From Campylorhamphus procurvoides (Eukaryota > Chordata > Aves > Passeriformes > Dendrocolaptidae), in the NCBI GenBank assembly GCA_013396655.1, contig WBMV01006678.1:1-64000 (forward strand): 64,000 nt of DNA, written 5' to 3'. Positions within the stretch are counted from its first letter, which is position 1. Every line of letters starts with the position of its first letter. The position numbers were made by a program, and so were the translations under genes. The notes under the pieces were generated by a model. That model was not told the origin of the DNA, searched no databases, and saw nothing but the letters and a program-made list of their open reading frames with translations. Shown here piece by piece: positions 25,826-38,190 of this stretch.

Positions 25826-26647
25826 TGAACTTCAAATGTTCCACTGGAGACATCCTCACCAGCAAGACCTAGAAAAATGGTCCTTGGATTGCTCTGTGGC
25901 ATTATCTGGGCTGAATTAGATGTTAATATTTTTCGCCTGTGTTTGGCCCAGCTACCTGTGAGGAGTTGTGCTTCTCCTGCCAAGTTATGGGAAAACAGGT
26001 TGATAAATACAGACCTTGCCCTTGAAGGAGGCATTTTTGTGTAAACTAAAATTAATAGGGCTCTTACTATTGGCTGACGGCCCTTCAAGGGCATTTGAAA
26101 AAGAAAGAGAGGAGGAGGAAGCTGAAATAAGCCCCCAGACCCATTTAATAAAGACCCCTTGGACTATAGCATGCAGGTGCAAAGAAACTCTAATGGCCTC
26201 ACACATGCACGGAAGGGTCCTACTTAAATAATGGGGGGAAGATCTCTGGCTGGGCGGTCCTGGCCACACACGCCCAGGTAGGCGTCACTTGGCAAATTAG
26301 ATAAAGAGCAGATGGCTCATGTTTTGGGGCTTGCCCGCTCCAGGTGACAATGTTGCCTTGGCAGGAATGCTCACCTTTGCCTGTGAGCCTGCTGACCCTT
26401 GAGGATGCAGCCACTGCTCTGGGAAGCCTGGGAATTCTGGGATCAGTAAGATAACCCTGTGGGAAACATCTGGGCAGTTTGGGTGTTTATACCTGGAGGC
26501 TTATTTTCCCTTCTCTCTCTCTCTCTGTCTCTAGGGTTTTTCCTGTTTACTTGGCCACTTCTGGTGATAAAACTATTGTTTGGATTAAGCTTTCAATAGT
26601 GTGTTAGTTTCAGTTTCAGCAGCCCTCTGGACCCTCCCTAAAACACA
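25826..26647 (+). mobile_element. Possible solo LTR (tentative)
   Basis: This GC-richer block differs from its surroundings. It includes short CT repeats at 26512-26526 and ends in CCCTAAAACACA, an LTR-like CA end, at 26647. If the left end is the TG at 25826, the flanks are TTAC (25822-25825) and TTAC (26648-26651), which would be a 4 bp target duplication as made by gammaretrovirus-type ERV1. A match this short is expected by chance about one time in ten over the interval I searched, so the left border is weak. GTTTATACC near 26484 and GATAAAAC near 26565 could be its TATA and poly(A) signals. No second copy in this window supports it. Confidence 0.4.
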
Positions 26648-28411
26648 TTACCAATCTTTCTTTGAAACTGTGAACTTTCCATTTACTTTATTTTTTTACT
26701 GCTATTTCATTTCTCATTAATTTAGCAGTTCCACTGAGCTATGAAACTTATGAATCCTGGGTATTGGTCCTACTGAAAAAAAATAATTGTGTGTTTTGCA
26801 AGATAAATGTTTGGAAATGTTTAAAAAAAATAAGTTCACTGGTGTAGAATACTCAAGTGGAAAAGACAGCCAGCATGTTTTTGTTCCTTGATACAATATG
26901 AATCTCTCTCAGTTGCCCCAGAGAATGGATAAAGTAGGCTTCCTTTCTTCCTGCCTCTGACCTCCTCAGGGGACTAGATCTTTCTTCTCAACTAGATCAT
27001 CTTTCTGACTGTGCAGCAAGGGTGACATTTCTATTAAGAGATAACATGAGTTGTGAAAATGGTAGGCACATGGTAATCAAAACTCTTATGTTCCAATTTA
27101 CATAGCTTCTGTTCCAGGATTAAGCGTCCTTCATGGGTAACTCTTTCAAAGACTATTTTCAAACATGGAGTGTATAATCTATGTTATTGGGAGAGAGGAA
27201 TTTTAGAGTTGAAAAAAAAATTAAGCTTATCTTTCCGCTTCAGTTTGAATCAGTACCATTAGTGAAGGACTATCTTTTCTTTTAGTTTCATTTCCATCTG
27301 GTATGGCTTCAGCAGAATGTGAAGTATAATGGTTAATCATCACAGGTAAAATGGGAATTTTTTTTTTGTTTTCCATCTTTGTACAACTGTTTGATGAGGG
27401 AACTGTCAAAGGAACTGATCCATTTATTCCTGCAACAAAAACTTGGGATTCGAGATTAGGTTTCATAAGTGTCATTTGTTCCTGTCTCAATTCCCAGATA
27501 GTCCATTGGCTTCATGTCAGCAAAGTCCTTCCTGATCCCAGACAGTCTTCATCCCAAATCTGATCTGCTTCCCTACCCAGACAATTACCAGTGCTTGTGA
27601 TAAAATCCTACCCATCCTTGCTATGCCACCTGGCCTCCAGCACTAGGGAGATATCTCTTCTCTCTTGCACTAGCCCAAAATATTCTTCATAATGAAAAAA
27701 TAATCTAGCATGGGCTCTTCCTTTCTTTGAAGGACATTGAAGGGGAAGCAAGGGTTGGAAATGTGATGCCCTACAGTGAGAGGGACTGAAAGAAGGGCTT
27801 GGAAAGCTGTAAGAGACTTAGAAGGCAGGATCCCACCTTGCCCAAACAGCCTTCAGGCCATTACCAGAGAAAGCGGTGTTTGGACTACAGGCCCTCAACT
27901 CTACCTTTCCTCTAAATACCTATGAAGAAGTGGTCTCATCTCCCATTTTTCACACAAGTACATATGACAGGAAGGATATAAACAGGGTTAAGTATTTCAT
28001 AGTGCTCTAGCTCCAGAAAAAACACTTCTCTTTCTTCTGACAGATTTCAAACCATCAGAAATATATACCATTACTGCTGTCAGTGATTTTAGGAATGTTA
28101 CCTTTTCAGGAAAAACTGATGATATAACACTTAAAATCAGTTCAGTGTTTTGGAACTCTACTTTCAGAAATTGTACCGATTGCTCAGAACTAAGTACAAT
28201 TTTCCATGTAAATGTGAATCAGATGCAAAAGATTCACTAAACATAGTATACTCCTTAATGAGAAATTGAAGGAATTGGAAAGTTTTCAACAAAGCTTTTT
28301 TTTACCATGGGAAAATTCCAGGTTGTGCAGTCCGAGTCTTTTATTGAAACCTATCTGCTTCAAAAAAACTCAGCTCCAGAATATTTTGTAATAAGACATG
28401 TTTTATACATT
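26648..28411. other. Unique sequence, no gene seen
   Basis: No mobile element or RNA gene is recognised. The minus strand is open for 94 codons at 27230-27511, with a more protein-like composition than most frames here. It has no splice or start context that I can defend and no family match, so it is discussed as a finding and not called a gene. Confidence 0.45.
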
Positions 28412-28429
28412 TTGTTGTTGTTGTTGTTG
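28412..28429. repeat. (TTG)6 microsatellite
   Basis: Six perfect TTG units. A plus-strand open frame of 65 codons (28307-28504) runs across the repeat and gains a run of leucines from it. I judge that frame to be spurious. Confidence 0.9.
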
Positions 28430-30289
28430 ACCATTTTGTCAGTTTTCGTTCTTTGCATGTTGCATCAGAATTACATACTAAATGCAGAGCCATGGTATTT
28501 CTGATGAAATGGAATATTTGCTTTCTAGCTAGTTGCTATCAAACCTTAAGGCAGTTTTTGAAATGTAATAAATTCAATTTCACTCTGAGAAATGGAGCAG
28601 AGATGTAAGTACTGCAAGATAGATATGCTTCTTTTAACTGGAGTCTTATTTTCCTTTTATTATGATGATTTTGTATATTTTGGTAGGTCCAAAGAATATT
28701 AAATAACACTGATTAGTGATCATTATCTGAACATAACATTAAAACAAACTGCTTCTTACTGCAGATTTTATCATTTTTTTGTTTTTCTTTTTCCTCCATT
28801 TCAAAGGTCACTTTCATTTAAATCGTATTAACATATGTTAATAACTTTTTAGTTTTTGATGATTCAGGTCATGTACTGAGTGTTCAGCAGCTCAACTCTA
28901 TCATTTCATTCTGCTTCAATGACTTTGCAAGTCTTCTGTCACAGAGAGTTTATGTTTTTATTGGTGCTTGCCTTATCAGGATGTACTCTAACATACATTT
29001 AATTAGAAAGAAAAATTGCATGCTCCCACTTCATTAGGAACATTATTATTATTATTAAGAATGATAAGTCAGAGCACTAGTGGAGAAATTCATTCTGATT
29101 TAAATAAATTATCAAGAACATAATTATTGCCACGTAGATTGAATGTATGTTCAATCACTCATATAGCCAGATCATAGTGTCTCCAATACCTGTTAATAAT
29201 TCAACATCTCTGTTATGGCTTCATACCTGAGATAAACCAAAAGACAGTTATAATCATTAGATTAAACAAAAAAAAATAAAAAAGATGACTCTAGTGTTTA
29301 AACTTAGGTGCATGAAATCACATGGTGCATTTAAAATGGCTTGAAAAATTAGAGTATGGATTTTCTTACTGAGAAATGCAGTTCTTTGTATTCTCTGCAC
29401 TGTGAACCCATAACCTGTTTGGATGGCTTACACTTTTTTTTAAAGAAGTCTTTCCCTTTTTCTGTGTAACCTATTAACATGTTACACATGCTGTCTACAT
29501 GAAGTCATTCAGATGCCAGAAAGGTGTAATTCCTTAATGTGTGATTCATAAAAAATGCGATAAGTTGGAATTCCAAATATCTGCAAGAGGAAGTATTGGG
29601 CGCGAGACTTTAGTTCTACTGACTCCTTAAGCCACAAGTCAAATCTAGAATAAAAGCCCATCCGTAAACCCGGGATTTTCCTAGCTTCTCAGTAGTTTTA
29701 TCAAAGATCTTTTTTCATATGCAGACATAAAGAACCGTTTAACATGAGAGCTATTATTGCCCAGTGTTAATTCACTGCTGCAATCTAATGTTTTCTTTCA
29801 TGATATAGAAACTTCAAAGAGAGACAGAACTTTCTTGATATGTGGGGTGTTAGCATCACATTTCTGGACTAGAATGGAGGAGACCAAGCATTATAATTGC
29901 TTTAAAAGCAAATATTGGTACCAGAAGAGCTAAGGGATGATAGCATAGGCAAGCGCATCGTTATCATCAAAGATAAAGTAACTAAAGCCATAATATATCA
30001 GGATCCTCTTGTATGTTGGATTGTGTCCCAGCATGCCTGTGAATCTCTTGTTTTCAGATAAGAATATCACTGTAAAATAGATATCTTTGTCTAATGGAAA
30101 AATGTCAAATGTCAACCCATATATGAGAGCAACAGCTTGGTATTTGCTTGTTAACCCAATAGAAATGTTAGCGTCAAAGAAAATGAAGACTAGATGGCAA
30201 AAAGACTGATGTGCATTTTTGCAAGAGACTACACCAGAGCAAAAATGGATATAATGCCACTAACACACAGAAACCATGCTTATGGTTTG
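28430..30289. other. Unique sequence with a short (ATT)5 run
   Basis: (ATT)5 lies at 29042-29056. Nothing else stands out. Open frames are at most about 61 codons and no repeat family is recognised. Confidence 0.5.
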
Positions 30290-30747
30290 GACACAGGGAA
30301 GACACTTAGCTCAGTTTTGATTTGTACAAAAGGAGTATGAACTCCAGACTGCAACAGTTGGTAGGGCTCACTCTCCCCTCTACCGTCCCCTCCTCAGGGC
30401 CACGTGGCCGGGCCACACGGTCCTCCAAGCTCCCAGTAAGAGACGCATACACGCTAGGAATAGGAAGCAGAAAGAGGGATTTATTCACCTGGCCAGGTCT
30501 TTTATAGGCTTCACAGCCAGTAGGATTCAAGGGGAGGGATACAAAGACCAATCAGGGAAGGTTTCAGACAACCTGGCCGGGGCTTGCATACTAATTAGGA
30601 AGGTAAGGGCGTTTTTCTCAAGGGCCTGGGAAAAAAGGGGAACTCAGCAAAAAACCTCATGTTACAATACAGTAAAAAACCTCAGGTTTACAAGGCACTT
30701 GGTTGGTTTCTTCATCTTCACAGGTTCGCTGTTACATATCTGTTACA
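30290..30747 (-). mobile_element. Solo LTR, ERVK-like, copy 1
   Basis: Read on the minus strand, this is the same family as 61842-62300. It has TGTAACAGATATG near its start, an AAGTGCCTTGTAAACCTGAGG segment (shared with the other copy as AAGTGCCTTTTAAATCTGAGG), TTCCTAATTAGTATGCAA, then TATAAAAG and AATAAA close together. No gag, pol, env, primer-binding site or polypurine tract lies on either side, so it is a solitary LTR left by recombination between two LTRs. The TATA box and poly(A) signal are within about 20 bases, which points to a very short R region as in alpha- and betaretroviruses (class II, ERVK). A segment at the LTR start is partly duplicated (GAGGTTTTTT twice), unlike the other copy. 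The low-coordinate border is approximate and I found no target duplication. Confidence 0.85.
30499..30506 (-). promoter_or_regulatory. LTR TATA box
   Basis: TATAAAAG on the minus strand, followed by the context GACCTGGCCAGG. The matching site in the plus-strand copy is at 62090-62097. It would be the core promoter of the provirus. Activity today cannot be judged. Confidence 0.75.
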
Positions 30748-33700
30748 CCAGACAACTGAGGAATCACATTATTTGGGCATTAGTAAAGTCCAAAATTGTT
30801 GGTGTGCAGCCTGAAAACCTGTACAGCTGCAGACAATGAAAAGCAACTACTTATCAAAAAAACTCAAGCAAAACAAGGGGAAAAAAAAAAGGGAGAAAAT
30901 AAGAAAGTACGGAATATCTCGGAATCCTTTTTCTATTATAAAAATGCATTTATTCCATTTCATAATATCATCTACCATAAGTGCAAAACAGAAAATAAGT
31001 ACAAGAGGTCTAGACCTCATTGCTCATTAATCTGATGAAAAACAGGTCCTTAATGTTCAAATTTCTGCTACTTCAACATTGATTAAAGACAGAGAAGAGA
31101 TCCTCTGAAAGACTTAGGAACAATTCACACAAGCAAAGGAGCCAGTATTTATTCTTCAGCTTGGTAGCCTAGTGCTTGCCTAATGTATAGTTCACGTTTC
31201 AAGAGGATTGCTATGTCTAGCCAAAATTGTGAAAAAATAAGACCTAAGCATTTGCAACCACTCTGCAGAAAAAACATACTTCATTTTCCTTCAACTACTC
31301 TGTAACACATTATCTGAGTTTTGGGGGACAAATTTCAAAGGTAACGGCATGTATGGAGAATAAGGAACCAATGGGAAAGTAATTTTTTTTGCTGAACAAT
31401 GCATCAGTACATTTTTACAGCTACTAGACTCCAATATACTTGACCATTTGAAATTTTCTCATTTTCCTGATATTAAACCAGCAGTGACAATTTCAAATGA
31501 TCAGTTGAACATATTCTGATAGAGTAAATAAATTTTCCTTTGATTTGTATTCTTAACTCATACTGAATCAAACGACATTTTGGTCAGTCATTTTTTTTTA
31601 TTATATAAGGTAGTTACGGAGGGGTAATCTGGAAAGCTAATTCAACAATTGTATTCTCTGCCAGAAAATGGAAAAGGGAATATCATAGAACAATTCAGTA
31701 AAAGTTATTGAGCTTTTAAAAGTTTATAACTGATTTTCTCTCAGGTGTTGAATCTGAACTTCAGTGTCTTTTTTTCAAACTATCAATGTTTGGGTGCTTT
31801 TGATGAGGGACGAGTCAGATAGTAATTACATGATTCTGAAGAGAAACCCTGTGCCATGTCTGACATTCAGTCACAGTCCGCCCACGCTACCCATTTCTTG
31901 TATCAACATTACCACTGAAGCAGGGAAAGTAAGTTCCTTTGCTTGAGTATTGACTTAAACATAGGAACCCTTGGAGGAAAAGGATGAAAGGTGAAGATTT
32001 CAGACCCTCTCATTGTACAGAAATCTTTGGGAAGGACTTTCAGAGGCATAATAAACCATACTGTTTTCAATATCACTTTCTTATTCCAGGGAGCTGATCC
32101 ACTGCAAGACTGAATAAAAACTGAGTGCAGAAAAAAAAAACCCAAACTGAATGAATCTGAAAGCGAGTACTATCCCCATGGGTTCTAATTTGAGAAAAAT
32201 GGAGCAGATTTCATAGAAGAAGATAAACATGACCCACCTGTATCAAGTACTGTTAGTTGTATGGAATGGCTCTAAACAAGAAACCTTTTGTCAAAGGTTT
32301 GCCCCTTTCAGTAAGAGAGAAGATTTGAACTATAATCCCATGTCACATGATTTCTCCAAGCACAGACTGCTGAGTAAGGCAGGATTGAAGGGAGAGAGGT
32401 TAGTGTTTCCTCTATTTCACTTGAGGTCAGGCACTTTGACCATCCTGCTCAGATGCATATCCAGTAATGTATAGACAGGGAATTTCAGCCATACTGGAAT
32501 TAGCTTCGATGCATGTATATTATGTGTGAGATAAGAACGAAGTCACTGGGTAGTTAAAAAGCAGAAGACGTTTGGGCCCTTTGGAGGGTAGGGAGACAGA
32601 AAAAAACAGATGTGCCAAAGGGATTTACATATTTTGAGGATTAGGTAAAAGTTTCAAGATCTACATTTTGCACAAAAGTATCTGAATCTGTATTCTTTGT
32701 CTATAGAGGCTTGGCACATGAGAACCACAGTGATGTTTTCCACTTAAATCAGTGGCTCTGTACAAGGCTTTAAAAAGACTTAGTAACTGTTTTCAGGAAG
32801 AATATCAAAAAGTGGAACAGCAGAAATCCGTCATGCTCACACCTAATGTCTGAAGCCAATGGAATGATCCATGGAACAGCAGCAAAACATTGGTAAGGGC
32901 TTTTGAAAATCCCACCAGAGCCTTTCACAATAAGGCATAATAGATGAAATTCCATAAACTGCTGTGTTTAGAGAATTTCAAATAGAGGCCATTCACAAAA
33001 GGAAAGAGGATGGGGGTTTTTTCAAGGATTTTTTTTTCTTTTAAATATAAATAGCAACTTGCTGCAGAAGCCCAGAACAAAATAAGCCTGTGCCATTCGG
33101 CAAATAACATACCGTTGAAGATAACCTACTCTCTGAAATGAGATTGAATGATGCTATAGCAGATAGTTTTTCCTTCTCAGGCATCTGAAAAGATCTTTTC
33201 AGATTAAATACATTTACCTGCACCGTGAGTTACTGACTGCGTCATTAAAGTAGATTCCCGATCAGTTTGAATGAACAAGAAATAGTGAATTCATTTTAGA
33301 AATGTTTTGTAAGTATTTACCTTTCTTCGTCACACATGAATTTAGGGTACTGTTAACAAAGCATTGACACTATCATTGATTTGCCACTGAAACACATATT
33401 ATCTACTGCTCAGGGCTGACACTGAAAAATCCACTTGTGTAAAACCTAGCTGCTATCAACAGCAGCTACATAATGAAAAGGAATTTCTAAAAGTATGTCT
33501 TTCAGTTTTATGATAGTAACTTTAAAATAACTGTCTGCTTTACAGTAACTACAAGCAGGTTTATGTGTCTAAATTAATTCAAAAAATTGGGTTTTCTAAA
33601 TATATATCAATAATTTTCTGTCTTCTGAGAGCAATAACAGAACTTAAAACTGAGTACTACCTTCAGATGCATATAAGCTAAAGGTTTTGAGGTTGGGAAC

Positions 33701-35796
33701 GGTCACTTGTGCAGTTTAATCCAGAATACAGAATATCCTTAATTTTCCTCCTACTTCAAGTCCTACAGTGGTGTAAGGAGAACAAGGAGATGGTCTGTCT
33801 TAGTAGTATAAATATTCAGAGACATTATATCTGTCATAGCCTTGGCAGACTTTTAAATAGCACAATTTTTAATTTAAAACTGCTTAGTCTTGTTATAGGT
33901 TTGTCTGATAACAACATATATACTATTACATTTCCTGTTCTCAGGCTAAGCAAATCAGACCTTAACCTCCTTCATGAAATAAAGTGTAAGAGTTCCCTGA
34001 ATTGGTCACTACACTGATGCAGTTGCCTGAAAGCTCTCATACTGAAGGGAGGAACAAATTCTATGGGTGATTATCTTACTAATTCACAGAGTACACTGTA
34101 AAGCTTGTGAAATTAAATTAACAACAGCAATACTAGAAACATCTCATCACTGATGTACTTCAAAAACTAGAACTTGATGGTTTCAAAACACTATGATTTA
34201 GCAGATTAGATAAAAAAACAAATTGAAGGAAACAGAGGAGTTCAGGTTTAAAAATGGGCCCTAGAAGGAAGTCCAAGAGACAGATGTTGCTATTTGAGTC
34301 CTGCACTGTATACCAACATGCAAATATGACTTGAAATTGTGGGACAGTAGTGAAGACAAGAGGGCCAGTACATGAGTTGCTTTGTACAAACTCTCCATTG
34401 ATGCAAGCAGGTACCCCAAGCTTTTCCTGGGCTCATAAGTAAACACAAAGTAATAGTTATTCAGCAAAGCAAGATCAGGCTTTTAACTACTAGATTGGGG
34501 ACTACAGATTATTACTTGGTCACCTTGTTTACACCAGCTTCATTTAGGTCTAACAGCTAGATTGAGATATATGACACACGTTACTCTGGAGACCTGACAT
34601 GTGCAGCAGCTTTTTGACTTCTACCAGCTGCACTCAAAGTTCAACACCATCACCCCAGGGTGTAATTTCTGATTTGCTCACTTGAAGAGAACATTGAGTA
34701 CATGAGCCCAGAATAAGGAGATTTAGGATTTAAACTCATGAGTTTTTGTGTTCCTCAGGGAACAGGCAATTTCTTTGTCCTTCATGGGGAAAATATATAT
34801 TAAGCTGAAGCCTATAAGCCGGCTGAAGAAAAGCTATGCTACATTGCTGACACAGTAGAAGCTCTGTAACATTGGCTCTGGATTGAACATGGGAAAAAAA
34901 CAAAAACAACCCCCCCAAATATTTAGTCCAGCATTCAAAACCCCTCCCAGTGCTGATGGTCAGCTATATGTCCAAATAAAAAATGTATTAAACCCCAATC
35001 ATCTAACAGCTGGACTTGTATCCTGTATTCTTCCACTCAACAGAACATTCAGGTCAATAAAGGGAACTCCCTGAAATTTGGCATCATGCCAGGATTTATT
35101 ATTTGTAAATTAACCTATTCAAGGATTTACATAGTTTAACTACAAAATAAATTATTAGAGACTATGGTCTACTGTCTATTCCAGCATTAGCATTAAAATT
35201 GCAGGCAATTTTGAAAACAACAAGCAGGATTATAGTCTATCAATAACAGCAAATGAAGTTAATGCTTTACAAATCAGAAACTAGACAAGAAGTCTTCATT
35301 AATATTGTGTGCAGTTCGAGGAAAGTTTTCTTTTTTGCCAGGAAATTTTGCTAAAACTCAGAGTTAGGGAAGGTGAGTAGAAGAGAGGGAAGTTATTCTA
35401 GCCAACTCTTAAGATCCAATTATTGCAATTATTAGAGATGACCCTGCCCAGCTAAGGGACAAATGAGACCATATACTGAAGTCAATAGCATGGATTTTAT
35501 TTGGCAGTAAATATGAGATAGAGAGAAAGAAAGAAATAGGAAGCTGGAGGAGAGAAAAAGTGACAGAGAGACAGATTAGGTAGAAAGATATCACCACCCA
35601 TGGATTCAGACAACATCCCATTGGTCCTCTTCTGTTCTCCTGAGTGGTTTCCCTGAAACATGGAATGCAAAGGGTTAATGAACTCCCAAGCACCTCCCCT
35701 GCTGGAGGAGAGTTTCACACTATTGCAACACTGTGGATCATGAACAGGGCTCTGGTGGAGAGCTTCAGGAATCAGTCTGGAGGTACTTTGGTGGTC
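30748..35796. other. Unique AT-rich sequence, no gene seen
   Basis: A-rich stretches (30868-30905) and a purine-rich run near 35515-35545 occur, but no mobile element or exon is recognised. Frames of up to about 100 codons (for example 33709-34017 plus strand) show no domain. Confidence 0.5.
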
Positions 35797-36271
35797 TGTG
35801 GTGGTTTATGACCCTTTTAAGGTATGACAGCTGCCTCTCCAGTCGGTGTAGTTGAGCCAGTTATGCCCCCTCAGCAGAGCTGAATGCCCTCAGACCTGTC
35901 TGTGAATGGGAGTGACACCAATGAATGTGGTTTTCTCCAGGGGGTTGGAGGAGGAGTTTTACACCTGAGCTAATTTGTGTAAGGGAGGACAATTGGTTTG
36001 ATAAAAATCGCCATCCCACCTCTGCAGGTTCTGTTTCTTATCAGCCTTCTTGCTTATCTGGCTCAAAACCTAGAGCCTCCAGCTGGGAGCGTTCACTCCC
36101 CCTGTCTTATGTGGATCAGAGGTTTTGCCTCCACATACCCCAAAACTCTCTTCCTCCTCCTCGGGAGGTACAAACCCAGCCCCAGCAAAGCACTTTGCTG
36201 CCTCTGGAAATGGCCAAATGTTTGAGCCATCAACCACTAACAATCTCTCACACCAGCTTACAAAGTTCATA
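35797..36271 (+). mobile_element. Possible LTR or other interspersed repeat (tentative)
   Basis: The block opens with TGTGGTGGTTTATGACCC, close in style to the ERVL-like LTR start TGTGCTGGTTTTGG seen at 50519. It is GC-richer than its flanks and runs up to the microsatellite at 36272. Open frames of 75 and 147 codons cross it on the plus strand and one of 66 on the minus strand. They owe their length to composition, and the longer one runs into the tetranucleotide repeat. No CA end with matching flanks was found and no second copy is in the window. Confidence 0.35.
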
Positions 36272-36276
36272 TCTAC

Positions 36277-36339
<63 letters not shown>

Positions 36340-36350
36340 ATCTGTCTATC
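36272..36350. repeat. (CTAT)n tetranucleotide microsatellite
   Basis: About 15 uninterrupted CTAT units run from 36277 to about 36338, with imperfect units (CTAC, CTTAT, CTGT) on both sides. Long pure tetranucleotide runs are normally variable in length between individuals. Translation gives SIYLSIYL repeats, which must not be taken for protein. Confidence 0.97.
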
Positions 36351-36930
36351 TCAAACTATGTGTTTTGACTAATCATTTCTGTTACAAAAGGCACCCTTCA
36401 CATGTATAAATCCCCTTTTTCTTCCTTCAGAGAAAAATACAAATGTTTAAATTTAGGTCCTGAGAAACTGTAGGGGGGACAGTTTAAACGGGACATTATT
36501 GCAATCATGGGAATCTTTCAGATGCTTTGAGAAGGTGATTCCGAAGCTGCTTTCTGCCAATGTTGTTTTGGATTCCTTTCATTCCTTATCTGACACTCTA
36601 ATTCTGCTTGATCTCTGCTTTTTTCAGTCCTTCTGAGCAGCAATTTTTTTTTTCACATTCTCTATTCCCAGGATGCATTCCTGTGATTTCAACTGCCTTT
36701 TGGAACCCATCCTGTTTAACCATAGCCAAAACTGCAGTCTGTGTGTCCAGATAACACTCATTTATCTAGTATTGATGGTACCCTTGATTACTATCTCTAA
36801 AATTTTTACTTTTTTTTTTTTTTAAATTTCCCTGAATATTTTATAAGAGAGAAAAATTTTCTTAGGGTCAGGGTTATCATCTTTCAATTTAAGTTCTTAT
36901 TGTAAGATGAAAAGATAAATGTTTACAAAT
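36351..36930. other. Unique sequence with poly-T runs, ending at an N
   Basis: T runs lie at 36644-36653 (10) and 36810-36823 (14). No exon is recognised. The block ends at the N at 36931, beyond which LTR sequence starts abruptly. Confidence 0.5.
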
Positions 36931-36931
36931 N

Positions 36932-37138
36932 AGAACGACCACCCAGCAACAGGCGGATGCAGGCGCAGAGGCATCAAGACCTCTTGCGAAACCCGGAGGA
37001 AGAACTGTATAAAAGCCCCAGATGGGGCTCAGTTAGTTGCGGTCTTTTGGGTAGGCAGGAGACCTACAACCGCCCAGCGCTGGTTTTGCTCGCTAATAAA
37101 TTTAATTAACTGCATATTGGCCTCCGCAATTTATTACA
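36932..37138 (+). mobile_element. 3' part of an ERV LTR, truncated at an N
   Basis: A sharp rise in GC and CpG begins right after the N at 36931. TATAAAAG (37008-37015) is followed by a GC-rich segment and AATAAA (37095-37100), then an AT-rich tail ending TTATTACA at 37138. This is the U3 end, R and U5 layout of a retroviral LTR on the plus strand. The 87-base spacing from TATA to poly(A) signal differs from the ERVK-like copies at 30.3 and 61.9 kb, so it is a separate family. The U3 upstream part is absent and may be hidden in the assembly gap. No internal retroviral sequence follows, so it looks solitary. Confidence 0.8.
37008..37015 (+). promoter_or_regulatory. LTR TATA box
   Basis: TATAAAAG followed by CCCCAGATGGGG, inside the LTR fragment. 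The poly(A) signal AATAAA lies 80 bases past its end, so transcripts would have an R region of moderate length. Confidence 0.75.
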
Positions 37139-38190
37139 ACTTTAATGGTTACATTCAGAAAAGTGCTGGTCACCACTTTGTCTGAAGGAAAACAGAAGCC
37201 ACCAGTTGCAAAGGTCAAAATTTTTTATGTGGTTCCTTAGAAGGAATAGAAGAAATAAGTTGAGAAATACAGTAAATACTACCTGATAAACAGAAGATAA
37301 CCTCTCTAAATTGTAAAGTAACTCTGGTGCAATGGAACTGCATCCTATCAGAACCAAAAATTTTATTCTTTCTGAGACCATTCCAGGAGAGTCAAGAATG
37401 GGCTGGATTGCAGCATCAGTGAAAATTGCCACTATAAATACTTTATTCTGCTTGTCAGAATGTCTGGCTGATTCAGTTGAAGAACTTCTTTCATTGGTCA
37501 TCTTTCCAGATATTTTTATTTTCAAAAGCATTTGTTTTTAATGACATATAAAGAAACCTAAAAAATACCCAGTAAAGAGACACTCCAGAAGTAAGAAATT
37601 GTGTCTGATATTGTTGCATATCTTATTCCAGAACTTGAAGACAAGAGAGAAATATCAGAAGTGAGGAGAGAAAAACATCAGAAGTGAGAAGAGAGAAATT
37701 AACCTAAGACTGAACACAAGGTCTTGGTCTTGTTTTGGAAGAAAAAATGCAATCCTCAAATTAATAACTGCATAGTCTGCATCAGATCAGATGGGAATTG
37801 AATTTGATTTAACAATCCTACAGATGTGGACAAATATGTAGGCTCTTCCTCTTGTTCCCAGCTGTAACACATAGAACAACTATTCACAGATGTTTAAGTG
37901 CTTTATAAAGGAAGCAAGTGTCTTTTGCTTTTTATAGAGAAGGGAAAAGCAAAGCAAGTGGCTTAAGGAAATTCATTTACAGTCATTAAAAACAGACAGA
38001 CTTCTGGGATTCTGGAAGAAGGTCAGATGAGGAGAGAAGAGCAGTTGCTTAAACTGAACATAGAATGACAGAGTTGATAATAGAAGGCAGGTGCCAGAAG
38101 GTTATAAGAAGTTAGAACCCATAGTACAGTTTTCACTGGTGTGGGATAAAGCCCTTTTTTCCTTGATTCAGACATGGAGGAATACCTTGG
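37139..38190. other. Unique sequence with a short tandem repeat
   Basis: At 37645-37700 a unit of about 21-25 bases, GAGAGAAA followed by ATCAGAAGTGAG, occurs twice and begins a third time. A minus-strand frame of 129 codons (37142-37531) overlaps a plus-strand frame and shows no domain that I know. I do not call it a gene. Confidence 0.5.

Noticed and set aside
28307..28504. 65-codon frame with a transmembrane-like leucine run
   Set aside because: The leucines are encoded by the (TTG)6 microsatellite, so the apparent membrane helix is an artefact.
35925..36409. 147- and 94-codon plus-strand frames
   Set aside because: Their length comes from the GC-richer block and the (CTAT)n repeat, which translates to SIYLSIYL without stops in every frame.
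37142..37531. 129-codon minus-strand frame with hydrophobic stretches
   Set aside because: It looked like a possible membrane protein, but no family is recognised and an overlapping plus-strand frame exists. It borders an LTR end and has no upstream signals.
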